Part shown: positions 5,876 to 13,726 of the stretch, one piece after another
Position numbering within the stretch: the first letter of the stretch is position 1
Layout: each line of letters opens with the position of its first letter
From: DATKMS01 sp041497995
GTDB taxonomy: Bacteria; Desulfobacterota; Binatia; HRBIN30
DNA: 19,204 nt
Direction: 5' to 3'
NCBI GenBank assembly: GCA_041497995.1
Contig: JBGQHM010000082.1
Coordinates: 1-19,204 of the forward strand
Made by a program: the position numbers and the translations under genes
Notes under the pieces: generated by a model
What the model was told of the DNA's origin: nothing
Database searches by the model: none
The model's input: the letters and a program-made list of their open reading frames with translations, nothing else

Positions 5876-7918
5876 ATGCAGATTGTGCGGACGGTACTGT
5901 GGATAGTGGTGGCGCTGCTCGGCGCGGTCGCGCTGGGTGTCGTGGCCTTTGCGCGCGGCGAATCGATCAGCGTCGTCTGGCTGCTCATCGCGGCCGTTGC
6001 GACGTACGCTGTGGCCTTTCGCTTCTACAGTCAGTTCCTCGCAGCGCGCGTGCTCATGCTCGACGACATGCGCCGCACCCCAGCGGAGCGGATCAACGAT
6101 GGGCGCGACTTCGTGCCGACGAACCGGTGGGTGGTCTTCGGACACCACTTCGCGGCCATCGCCGGGCCCGGGCCGCTGATTGGGCCAACGTTGTGCGCGC
6201 AGTTCGGCTACCTCCCCGGGACCCTGTGGATCATCATCGGCGTCGTCCTGGGCGGTGCCGTCCAAGACTTCCTCATTCTCGCCGGCTCCTTGCGCCGCGA
6301 CGGCAAGTCGCTGGGACAAATGGCGCGCGACGAGATCGGCGTGTTCGGAGGTTTCGCTGCGCTGGGCGGGGTGTTGCTGATTATGGTGATCCTTATGGCC
6401 GTGCTCGGCCTGGTCATCGTCAACGCACTCAAAGGGAGTCCGTGGGGGACGTTTACGGTTGGCGCGACGATCCCGATCGCGTTGCTGATGGGTTGGTACA
6501 TGCGTTTCGTGCGCCCGGCGAAGGTCATCGAAGCAACCGTCTGGGGGCTGGCGCTGGTTCTCGCCGCGGTGGTGGCTGGACGCTGGGTGGGAGAGAGCGC
6601 GGCACTGGCGCCGCTCTTCACTTTCAATGCGAAGGCGCTGGCGCTGATGATCATCGCATATGGTTTCGCGGCGTCGGTGTTGCCGGTGTGGCTCCTGTTG
6701 GCGCCGCGCGACTACCTGAGTGCCTTCATCAAGATCGGCACCATACTCGCGCTGGCCGCCGGCATCCTGGTGTTCCTGCCGCCGCTTGAGATGCCGCCGC
6801 TCACCCGATTCGTCGACGGCACGGGGCCCATCTTCGCAGGCAAGATCTTCCCGTTCGCATTCATTACCATCGCGTGCGGCGCGATTTCCGGCTTCCACGC
6901 CTTGGTGGCGTCCGGGACAACACCCAAGCTGCTGCGGCGCGAGTCGGACGCCCGCATGATCGGCTACGGGGCCATGCTGATGGAATCGTTCGTTGCGGTG
7001 ATGGCGATGATCGCCGCCAGCGTCCTCCAGCCCGGCGTGTACTTCGCCATCAACAGCCCGGCCGGAATCGTCGGGGCGACGCCGGAGCAAGCCACCGCAA
7101 CGATTTCGAGCTGGGGATTTCCGGTCACGCCTGCAGCAATGCAAGCGCTGGCCGACAATGTCGGCGAACAGAGCCTGCTGGCACGCACTGGCGGCGCCCC
7201 ATCCCTGGCCGTCGGGATGGCGCACATCTTCGCAAATACGCTCGGCGGCAAGACTGTGATGGCGTTGTGGTACCACTTCGCGATCATGTTCGAGGCCCTG
7301 TTCATCCTGACGACGATGGACGCGGGAACCCGGGTCGGCCGCTTCATGCTGCAAGACTTCCTCGGACACGTCTGGGAGCCGCTCGGCCGCACGAGCTGGT
7401 ATCCCAGCATCCTCGCGACCAGCGCCGGGATGGTCGGTGGCTGGGGATATTTCCTGTACCAGGGCGTCGTCGATCCGCTCGGCGGCATCAACAGCTTGTG
7501 GCCGCTCTTCGGCATCTCCAATCAGTTACTCGCGGCGATTGCGCTGTCGGTGGCTACAACGCTGATCATCAAGTCTGACCGGGCCCGGTACGCATGGACA
7601 ACGCTGCTGCCGCTCACGTGGTTGCTGTCGGTGACGCTGACCGCTGGGTATCAGAAGATCTTCAGTGTGGACGGGCGCATCGGGTTCCTGACGCACGCCA
7701 GCGCGTTACAGCGCCGTGTCGCCAGCGGAGAGATCCCGGCCGCCAAGCTCGCCGAGACACACTCTGCAATCTTCAACGACCGGCTCGACGCGGTGGTGAC
7801 CGGCCTGTTCATGGTACTCGTAGTCGTCATCGTGGTGGATTCCTTACGTGAGTGGTACCGGGTACTGAACGCCGGCCGCGGTAGGGCGGTGGCCGCAGGG
7901 ATGACAGCGACCGCATGA
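5876..7918 (+). CDS. cstA: CstA-family carbon-starvation transporter
   Basis: CstA/BtsT proteins are inner-membrane symporters for pyruvate or peptides, induced under carbon limitation in E. coli. The 680-residue length fits the family. It has many hydrophobic segments and the CstA signature NRWVVFGHHFAAIAGPGP (about residues 83-100), followed by GVVLGGAVQDF. Later landmarks are ISGFHALVASGTTPK, FEALFILTTMDAGTR and the C-terminal part typical of the long CstA subfamily. Start ATG 5876 follows GGGAG (5865-5869) at 6 nt, and the protein opens directly with a membrane helix; the open frame runs upstream to 5738 but overlaps the metF start. The stop overlaps the next gene. The substrate, pyruvate or peptides, cannot be told from sequence alone. 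Confidence 0.95.
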   Translation: MQIVRTVLWIVVALLGAVALGVVAFARGESISVVWLLIAAVATYAVAFRFYSQFLAARVLMLDDMRRTPAERINDGRDFVPTNRWVVFGHHFAAIAGPGPLIGPTLCAQFGYLPGTLWIIIGVVLGGAVQDFLILAGSLRRDGKSLGQMARDEIGVFGGFAALGGVLLIMVILMAVLGLVIVNALKGSPWGTFTVGATIPIALLMGWYMRFVRPAKVIEATVWGLALVLAAVVAGRWVGESAALAPLFTFNAKALALMIIAYGFAASVLPVWLLLAPRDYLSAFIKIGTILALAAGILVFLPPLEMPPLTRFVDGTGPIFAGKIFPFAFITIACGAISGFHALVASGTTPKLLRRESDARMIGYGAMLMESFVAVMAMIAASVLQPGVYFAINSPAGIVGATPEQATATISSWGFPVTPAAMQALADNVGEQSLLARTGGAPSLAVGMAHIFANTLGGKTVMALWYHFAIMFEALFILTTMDAGTRVGRFMLQDFLGHVWEPLGRTSWYPSILATSAGMVGGWGYFLYQGVVDPLGGINSLWPLFGISNQLLAAIALSVATTLIIKSDRARYAWTTLLPLTWLLSVTLTAGYQKIFSVDGRIGFLTHASALQRRVASGEIPAAKLAETHSAIFNDRLDAVVTGLFMVLVVVIVVDSLREWYRVLNAGRGRAVAAGMTATA

Positions 7919-8112
7919 CTGCTAGGATACGCGCATGCCTGTCGCGAGCCGTCGCACACCTACGCGCGGCACTCCGCGGATTGGCAGGGGAGGATGAATA
8001 CGAGCGGCACGTGCGCGAGTGCGCGGACAGGGCGCAGCAACCACTCGATCGCGGGCGTTACTTTGCCCAGCGATTGGAGGACCGCTACCGGTCGGCATCG
8101 CGCTGCTGCTGA
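7915..8112 (+). CDS. ybdD: YbdD/YjiX-family short protein
   Basis: This 65-residue protein matches the short family encoded directly after cstA (YbdD) or btsT (YjiX) in enterobacteria. It has an acidic/aromatic core EDEYERHVREC, then YFAQRLEDRY and the terminal RCC; E. coli YbdD, from memory, ends ARCC. Its ATG overlaps the cstA TGA as ATGA, so translation should be coupled. The family is thought to assist the transporter, but its molecular role is not settled. Family context and the Cys-Cys end make the call good despite the short length. Confidence 0.85.
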   Translation: MTARIRACLSRAVAHLRAALRGLAGEDEYERHVRECADRAQQPLDRGRYFAQRLEDRYRSASRCC

Positions 8113-8139
8113 CACCGTCACCCCACACAAGACTACAAT
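8109..8139 (+). promoter_or_regulatory. Possible promoter for the RNase E/G gene
   Basis: CTGACA (8109-8114), a 19-nt spacer and TACAAT (8134-8139) each differ from consensus at one base, though the spacer is long. The start would be near 8146, about 107 nt before ATG 8253. It overlaps the last codons of the ybdD-like gene. Confidence 0.3.
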
Positions 8140-8252
8140 TCTGATCTCCAGTTGCACGTTTTGCTTTCCCGCCGTATGACGGAGACCCCCACGCAGCCCG
8201 GGCACATCGGCCGGCGGGGGGGAGTCAGCGGAGGAGGGGCGGAAGGGGGTTC

Positions 8253-10424
8253 ATGCCAAAGACAATGCTCATCAACGTTACCCATGCGGAAGAGAGCCGT
8301 GTGGGTATCATCGCGGACGGGGTGTTGGCCTCGTTCGAGATCGAAACGTTCAGCCGGGAGCACCTGAAGGGGAATATCTACAAGGGGGTCGTCCACCGCA
8401 TCCACCCTGCGCTTGAAGCAGCGTTCGTCGACATTGGCGCTGATCGCGACGCCTTTCTCCCGCTCGACGAGATCTGTTTTCGCAACCTGCCTACGCCGCC
8501 CCCGCGCGACGCGGGCGATGGTGCCGACGGACGCCGTCGCCCGCGGATCAAGGAAGTGCTCAAGCCCGGCGAAGAGGTTCTCGTCCAGATCGTCAAGGAA
8601 GAGTTCGCCAGCAAGCCGCCGACCCTGAGCACGTTCTACTCATTGCCCGGTCGTTACTTGGTCCTTTTGCCGGGCTCAGATGACGCGGGGATCTCGAGGC
8701 GCATCGAAGGCACAGAACGGACGCGCATCCGCGAGCTCATCGAGAAGCTCCAGCCGCCGCCAGGATTTGGCATCATCGTGCGGACCGCGGCCGGCTTCGA
8801 TGAGGGGTCGCGTGAGCTGCATCGCGACCTGTCGTACTTGCTGCGTTTGTGGGAGACCATCAAGCAAGCCGCCGCTACGAAGCGCGCGCCGGCGTTGATC
8901 TATCGCGAGCACGACCTGGTGCTGCGCAACATCCGCGACTACTTCACCCCCGACATCGACGAGATTTACATCGACAACGAGGACGTGTGTCAGCGTGCCC
9001 GCGAGTTTTTGCGCGACGTGATGCCCGGGAAGGAGCACGTGCTGCACCTCTACCAGGGTGACCAGCCGATCTTCTCACACTTCAACGTCGAGTCGCAGAT
9101 CGAATCGATTTACAAACGTCGGGTCCCCCTACCGTCCGGCGGCAGCATCGTCGTCGACGGTACAGAGGCGTTGACCGCGATAGACGTCAACTCCGGCCGC
9201 TCCATTCGCGGCGCCAACCAGGAAGAGACCGCCGTTCGCACCAACGTCGAAGCGGCTACGGAGATCGCGCGGCAGCTGCGCCTGCGCGATCTCGGCGGAC
9301 TGATCGTGATCGACTTCATCGACATGCGCAACGCGCAACACGTTTCAGAGGTGGAGAAGACGCTGCGCGACGCGATGCGCCAGGACAAAGCGCGCCGCGA
9401 CATTGGACGCATCTCGCACTTCGGCTTGCTCGAGGTCTCGCGACAGCGGCTGCGACCGGCGGCAGCCGCCACCTCGTACACTGCCTGCCCGATGTGCGAA
9501 GGGCACGGACTCGTGCGTACGACCGAATCGGCCGCCCTGGTGGCGCTGCGCAAGATTCATAACCGCATCGCACAGGGTGACGTGACGACACTGCGCGTGT
9601 CGCTGCCTCCCGAGGTTGCCATCTACTTGCTGAACCAGAAGCGTGACGATCTTGCCCAGCTGGAGCGCCGCTACGCGACGCGGATCCAAGTCGTGCTCAA
9701 CGCGGCACTGATGCCCCATCAGTCGGAGTTCGAGGCTAAGACGCGCGTTGAGGCGGGCCTGCCCGAAGTGCCACAGATCCGGTTGGGAGGCGTGACCGTG
9801 TCGGTGCCCGCCCCCGAAGCCGTCGCGACAGGCAACGGTGATGCGGCACCGGGCGCGAGCCCTTCGGCAGAAGCCGGCGCAGCCAGCCCTGACGGCACTG
9901 CCTCGGGCAAACGGCGTCGACGCCGCCGAGGCCGACGCCGCGGAAGGGGACGCCAAGCCGCAGCGGCCATTGGCGAGGCTCTCACGGCGCTCGCTGCGGG
10001 CACGTCCCTCGCCCCAAGTGGCGAGGAGCACGCTGTTGGCGCGTCCCGCGAGCCGCAGCTCGTCGGGGGCTCGGATGACACGGCGCCGGAGGTTCACGCC
10101 CGGCCCGTTGAAGACCTGCCAGCCGCGGCCCCCGAAGCGACGCTCCAGACAACGCCGGTACCGATCGGAGACGAGACACCGGCCCGCAAGACAACGGCGC
10201 GGCGAGCCCGCGGCGGCCGGAGACGTGGGGCTGGAAAGGCCGGAACGCAGACCCGTGGCCGCAAGAAGGCCTCCGGCGATGGGAGCACTGCCCGCACCGC
10301 TCCCGCCACAGCGACCAAACCTAAGCCGCGCAAAGCTGCGGAGGCGCGGAAGACAACACCTGTCCGCCGCTCACGAAGCAAGAGCGCGCCGCCGACGGAG
10401 GCGCGCCGAGTAAGTCCTGAGTAG
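8253..10424 (+). CDS. rne: Ribonuclease E/G family endoribonuclease with basic tail
   Basis: This single-strand-specific endoribonuclease acts in mRNA decay and rRNA processing. The 723 residues contain an S1 RNA-binding region (about 36-130, with a short loop insert at 78-100), the 5' sensor/RNase H-like part, and the catalytic core with D311 (AIDVNSG) and D354 (VIDFIDM). Those Asp residues are 43 apart, as in E. coli D303/D346. The zinc-link motif CPMC is at 412-415. After about residue 505 comes a 220-residue low-complexity tail rich in Ala, Pro, Arg and Lys, with clusters such as GKRRRRRRGRRRGRGR, probably an RNA-binding or degradosome-scaffold region. RNase G usually lacks such a tail, so rne is a better symbol than rng, but the orthology is not proven. 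Start ATG 8253 follows a G-rich stretch. Confidence 0.93.
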   Translation: MPKTMLINVTHAEESRVGIIADGVLASFEIETFSREHLKGNIYKGVVHRIHPALEAAFVDIGADRDAFLPLDEICFRNLPTPPPRDAGDGADGRRRPRIKEVLKPGEEVLVQIVKEEFASKPPTLSTFYSLPGRYLVLLPGSDDAGISRRIEGTERTRIRELIEKLQPPPGFGIIVRTAAGFDEGSRELHRDLSYLLRLWETIKQAAATKRAPALIYREHDLVLRNIRDYFTPDIDEIYIDNEDVCQRAREFLRDVMPGKEHVLHLYQGDQPIFSHFNVESQIESIYKRRVPLPSGGSIVVDGTEALTAIDVNSGRSIRGANQEETAVRTNVEAATEIARQLRLRDLGGLIVIDFIDMRNAQHVSEVEKTLRDAMRQDKARRDIGRISHFGLLEVSRQRLRPAAAATSYTACPMCEGHGLVRTTESAALVALRKIHNRIAQGDVTTLRVSLPPEVAIYLLNQKRDDLAQLERRYATRIQVVLNAALMPHQSEFEAKTRVEAGLPEVPQIRLGGVTVSVPAPEAVATGNGDAAPGASPSAEAGAASPDGTASGKRRRRRRGRRRGRGRQAAAAIGEALTALAAGTSLAPSGEEHAVGASREPQLVGGSDDTAPEVHARPVEDLPAAAPEATLQTTPVPIGDETPARKTTARRARGGRRRGAGKAGTQTRGRKKASGDGSTARTAPATATKPKPRKAAEARKTTPVRRSRSKSAPPTEARRVSPE

Positions 10425-10502
10425 AACGTCCGTGTAGGCCTGAGCGAACTGGGACGGTGACCGCGACGGTCGCTTTGGATGCTTGGATGCCACATTTCTG
10501 AA

Positions 10503-10553
10503 TTGACGGAACTCCGCAGATCGTGTTAGGAGTCACTCATAGCTGGGGTGACT
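10503..10553 (+). promoter_or_regulatory. Weak promoter and inverted repeat before the lysyl-oxidase-like gene
   Basis: TTGACG (10503-10508) has an 18-nt spacer to TAGGAG (10527-10532), a poor -10. Perfect AGTCAC/GTGACT arms (10531-10536 and 10548-10553) overlap and follow the -10 and could be an operator. Confidence 0.22.
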
Positions 10554-10614
10554 TCGAGGCGCTTGCAGACGTTCGGTTTTTCCTCTGAAACGGGGCGGAG
10601 GGAGAAGCGGGTAC

Positions 10615-12225
10615 GTGAAAGGTGAGGGTATGGTGCGATCACTGGTCGCGGCGGTGGGAATGGTTACGCTATTGGGTACCGCAAGTTACGGCCAACCCGC
10701 CGAGTTGAACTTGCCGCCACATCCTACGTTACCCGAATGTGAGCGCACCGACCCAACGCTGATACTGCCCGACTTGGTTCCGGAAGTTCCGAGCGCCGTG
10801 CAAACGATTTCTCGCGGCACTTTCCGAGAAATGGACTTCACGAGTTCAGTCGGAAACATCGGCCCAGGCCCGCTCATCCTGGAGGGGGTTACCATCTCTG
10901 ATGCGAGCGGTGTGCACACCGTAGCCTACCAGCACATTGACCGAACAGATGGCTCGCAGTGTGCCCACACGGGGGGGCTCTTCGTCTACCATCCGCAGCA
11001 CGCGCACTGGCACTTTGATCGCTTCATCGGCTACGAGCTGCGCAGCGATGATCCGTACACCGGTCCGTTGGCGACGGTCGGCGAAAAGATGTCTTTCTGC
11101 TTGCTCGACATTCAGGCGGTGCACGGATTCAATCCGCTGCAGTTCCCGCGTCAAGTGATGACCCAGACGTGCAACAGTGCCGAAGGCATCGTGGGTATCT
11201 CGGTCGGTTGGGAAGACGTCTACGAGCGCTTCCTGCCAGGCCAAAATATCAACCTCGATGTCGACTCGGAGCATCAGGTTCAGGTCGGGTCTTATTTCTT
11301 GGTCAATCACGTAAACCCCGACGGCAAGATTTGGGAATCGAATCTCAGCAACAATACGAGCTTTGCGACAGTGCGAGTGTCCCTGTCACCGAAGGTATTG
11401 CAGGGGCCAGTCGCGACTCCAGGGCCCTCACCCACACCTGCGGGCCCGGCGCAGAATCCGCAGCGCCCGCATCTCCGCCCCGGACGGGTCCGTCCGACAC
11501 GCGTGCCGAGAGACCCTCGCCCAGGTAGCGAAGCGACGCCTACCCGTACGCGACCAGGGGACATCGCAGCGACGCCGACGCGTACGCGCCCGGTCGAAGC
11601 GGCTCCCACTCCCACGGCGGTGCAGAGTACCGGGGGCAGTGTCGGACAGCACCAGCCGCACACGCCGGGTGGTGCCAATCCACCGGCGGTACGACCGCAG
11701 CGTCCAACGCGTGCGCCGCGTCCGGGTTCGGGAAGTGCTGACCCGACGCCGACGCCGAATGGTGCGCTGCCGGTAGCTGGCTGCGAGAACGCCTGCGCGT
11801 ACGACCTGTCACAGCTCAAGGTCACGTGGTACGACCGGCTCGGATTGACGTTCCAGGGCTTCATCAATGCAGGAGGGGCGGGATGCCAGCCGTTGCATCC
11901 GGACCCCGGCGCGTCCGGAATGTTCTCTATGGTGAACTGGCTGAACGCACGCAAGCAGGATCTCGGATTTGACCACAGCGCCAGCTTCGTGTTGGGCGAT
12001 GGAGGCGAGGGAGCAACGTCCGATGGCGGTGATCTCATCGTCACGCCGAAGAGCAGCGGTTACGCTTTCACGTACACGGCGGACCTGCCTCCGCCGTCTC
12101 ACACATCCGATGGCTTCGAGGGGACGCCGGTCGTATTCGATTCGTGTCTCACTCTTGGCAATCAAGCGGTGAAGATCCGACTAGTCTGTCAGTCACATAG
12201 CCAGGGCTTGCTCTGCCATAAGTGA
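10615..12225 (+). CDS. Secreted lysyl-oxidase-like copper amine oxidase with novel C-terminal domain
   Basis: Lysyl oxidases are copper/quinone enzymes that oxidise peptidyl lysine or amines to aldehydes, with H2O2 released. After a signal peptide (about 1-27) the protein has a lysyl-oxidase domain (about 50-255). It includes the copper motif H129-A-H131-W-H133, the segment EKMSFCLLD with K158, and GWEDVY with Y203. These align with the LOXL2 copper HxHxH and the Lys/Tyr pair that forms lysine tyrosylquinone (alignment by eye, from memory). The family-like end VNPDGKIWESNLSNN follows. Residues 262-385 are a Pro/Thr/Arg linker with repeated ATPTRTRP. Residues 390-536 form an unrecognised six-Cys domain ending QGLLCHK, shared with the next protein. 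The start is GTG 10615 with GGAGGGAG (10597-10604) upstream; ATG 10630 is an alternative. The next gene is 16 bp away, so they probably form one operon. Confidence 0.85.
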   Translation: MKGEGMVRSLVAAVGMVTLLGTASYGQPAELNLPPHPTLPECERTDPTLILPDLVPEVPSAVQTISRGTFREMDFTSSVGNIGPGPLILEGVTISDASGVHTVAYQHIDRTDGSQCAHTGGLFVYHPQHAHWHFDRFIGYELRSDDPYTGPLATVGEKMSFCLLDIQAVHGFNPLQFPRQVMTQTCNSAEGIVGISVGWEDVYERFLPGQNINLDVDSEHQVQVGSYFLVNHVNPDGKIWESNLSNNTSFATVRVSLSPKVLQGPVATPGPSPTPAGPAQNPQRPHLRPGRVRPTRVPRDPRPGSEATPTRTRPGDIAATPTRTRPVEAAPTPTAVQSTGGSVGQHQPHTPGGANPPAVRPQRPTRAPRPGSGSADPTPTPNGALPVAGCENACAYDLSQLKVTWYDRLGLTFQGFINAGGAGCQPLHPDPGASGMFSMVNWLNARKQDLGFDHSASFVLGDGGEGATSDGGDLIVTPKSSGYAFTYTADLPPPSHTSDGFEGTPVVFDSCLTLGNQAVKIRLVCQSHSQGLLCHK

Positions 12226-12241
12226 CGAGGGTCCAGCAGAC

Positions 12242-12970
12242 GTGAAGAGCGGACGCCGCGGGACGATGCGCCGACTGCTGCTGATACTCGCTGCCGTACT
12301 GTGCGCGGCGTGGCCGGGCTCGAACCGATCTCTGGGCGGGGCTGCGATAGTGCTGGCACAGGTTGTATCACCCACGGCAACCCCGCTCAGCCCGCGTGCG
12401 CGCCCCGTCCGTATAAGGCCGACCCGCCCGCCACGGCTCCGGCCACCGCGCGGTAGTCTGTCTTCGCCCACCCCGACGCCCACCGGCACTCCAGGGGTGC
12501 GGTTTACACCGACGGCGACCCCGCCACCCGCAACGGATTGCGAACACGGGTGTTCGTACACGATCTCGCAGATGCGCCTTCTTTGGTACGGAGGGATAAA
12601 CTTCTCCGCGGTCATCAAGCGCGGCGGCTGCGCGCCGCTTACGCCCGATCCGGGCGAAACCGGTACGGTGCAGATGACGAAGTTCGTTACCGCACACCAC
12701 CACGATACGGGGCACGACCACGTCGCGAGTTTTGTCATGGGCGACCATGGCGTCGGTACAACCTCGTCGAACGGCACGGTGCAGCTCGCGCGTGTGGTCG
12801 ATTCCTACACCTTCTCGTATAGTGCGCCGGTGTCGGCGTTCGCCAGCATTCGTGACGGCGCGAACTTCCCGGTCGCATTCAATATGTGCCTGACTATCGG
12901 AAACCAGGCCGTCAGGATGCATCTGGTGTGTCAGGGCAAGAGTCAAGGCATGCTCTGTCACAAGGGTTGA
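12242..12970 (+). CDS. Secreted protein with stand-alone copy of the six-Cys domain
   Basis: Function unknown. The 242-residue protein has a signal peptide (basic start, hydrophobic to about residue 24), a Pro/Arg/Thr linker (about 43-98) and a domain at 100-241 homologous to the C-terminus of the preceding lysyl-oxidase-like protein. All six Cys are conserved (C100, C104, C130, C216, C230, C239), as are PDPG, ASFV(L/M)GD, CLT(L/I)GNQAV and the LCHK end. The spacings C-x3-C and C-x13-C-x8-C are identical in both. An HHHDTGHDH stretch (152-160) is extra here and could bind metal. The start is GTG 12242, or ATG 12266 with a shorter signal. The likely role is as a partner of, or in the same structure as, the oxidase, since the two are adjacent and share the domain. 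Confidence 0.8.
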   Translation: MKSGRRGTMRRLLLILAAVLCAAWPGSNRSLGGAAIVLAQVVSPTATPLSPRARPVRIRPTRPPRLRPPRGSLSSPTPTPTGTPGVRFTPTATPPPATDCEHGCSYTISQMRLLWYGGINFSAVIKRGGCAPLTPDPGETGTVQMTKFVTAHHHDTGHDHVASFVMGDHGVGTTSSNGTVQLARVVDSYTFSYSAPVSAFASIRDGANFPVAFNMCLTIGNQAVRMHLVCQGKSQGMLCHKG

Positions 12971-13186
12971 GCCCGGGGCTTGCCGGACATCCCGCTTCCT
13001 TCACGCGGTCCACACTCACCTTGCTTGTCGTGTCCACGCGTCTAGCCTGACGCACGCGGCGCAAAAGCAGGAATGCTTCGAAGAAGACCGCTCACGCTGC
13101 GGCGACGGCTGCGATGCTGTGTGCAGCCATGAAGTGACGGCGTAGAAATGCAGGAGACGTAGTGTCGGGTGTGGCGATTCGCCGCG

Positions 13187-13215
13187 TTGACAGCCGGACG
13201 GGGGCTGCGTATGCC
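13187..13215 (+). promoter_or_regulatory. Candidate promoter of the Cys/His-rich protein run
   Basis: TTGACA (13187-13192), a 17-nt spacer and TATGCC (13210-13215). The predicted start near 13222 lies only a few bases before ATG 13225, suggesting a near-leaderless message. A second TATACT lies at 13242-13247 without a good -35. Confidence 0.45.
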
Positions 13216-13224
13216 TTTCGAGAC

Positions 13225-13626
13225 ATGGTTCGGAGAGCGTGTATACTGATCCGCAGCCTCGCGATCGCCGTGGTTGCCAGTCTGGTCGGCGCCCCGCTGG
13301 CGGGTCCACTGAGTCTGGCCAGCCGCTGCGTCTCTGCCTGTCCTATGCACGCCGCGCACAAGCCTCATTGCCACGAGGCCGCCGGTCCGAAGGGAGCACG
13401 CCCGCATGCGGTAGGCGGCGGTGATTGTGGCGGCGCAGCAATTGCCCCCCCGGGCTGCAGTTGCGGGCACCAGCTCCCGACTGGGTTCACACCGCGCGCG
13501 GTGCTGAACGTTTCGGCTATCAGCTGGGCCGTCCCTGTGCGGGCGGCCAACCGCAGCGCGATCCCGTGGGAACAGGGGCGCGCGGCCGATCCACCCGATC
13601 TACCACCGCCCATCCTCTACGTCTGA
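13225..13626 (+). CDS. Small exported Cys/His-rich protein, probable metal binder
   Basis: I do not recognise this 133-residue protein. Residues 1-33 form a signal peptide or single membrane segment. The next part is rich in Cys and His: C35, C39, H42, H45, H48, C49, H50, H61, C68, C78, C80 and H82, within motifs like CPMHAAHKPHCH and GCSCGH. The C-terminal third is Pro-rich and ends PPPILYV. The pattern fits envelope metal (Cu or Zn) binding; this is inference. ATG 13225 is chosen because the signal peptide begins there and a promoter lies just upstream; no clear Shine-Dalgarno is seen. The gene precedes an outer-membrane protein gene and a thioredoxin gene on the same strand, probably cotranscribed after a 100-bp gap. 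Confidence 0.6.
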   Translation: MVRRACILIRSLAIAVVASLVGAPLAGPLSLASRCVSACPMHAAHKPHCHEAAGPKGARPHAVGGGDCGGAAIAPPGCSCGHQLPTGFTPRAVLNVSAISWAVPVRAANRSAIPWEQGRAADPPDLPPPILYV

Positions 13627-13726
13627 CACCAACATCCAATTGGTGCAGCGCCCGGCGGGCGCGTCGCCTCGGTTCGCGAGCTGTGGCGCCGGCCACGGGC
13701 GCGGTGTGACGTATTGGGAGCGAACA

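Noticed and set aside
5740..5988. N-terminal extension of MetF
   Set aside because: MetF homology starts at the ATG at 5739; the upstream part is antisense to the cstA leader and start.
5741..7369. A 542-residue open frame on the minus strand
   Set aside because: It is antisense to cstA, strongly charged and full of His/Arg/Gln, as expected for a GC-rich shadow frame.
8152..8180. TTGCAC-N17-TATGAC as the RNase gene promoter
   Set aside because: The -35 has only three consensus bases; the upstream CTGACA/TACAAT pair is better though its spacer is long.
9345..10097. A 250-residue minus-strand frame
   Set aside because: It is a shadow of the RNase E/G gene without motifs.
11307..12044. A 245-residue minus-strand frame
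   Set aside because: It is antisense to the lysyl-oxidase-like gene; its Gly/Val/Pro repeats mirror the Thr/Pro linker.
13107..13128. GGCTGC/GCAGCC hairpin after the six-Cys domain gene as a terminator
   Set aside because: Only 6 bp with a 10-nt loop and no T-run.
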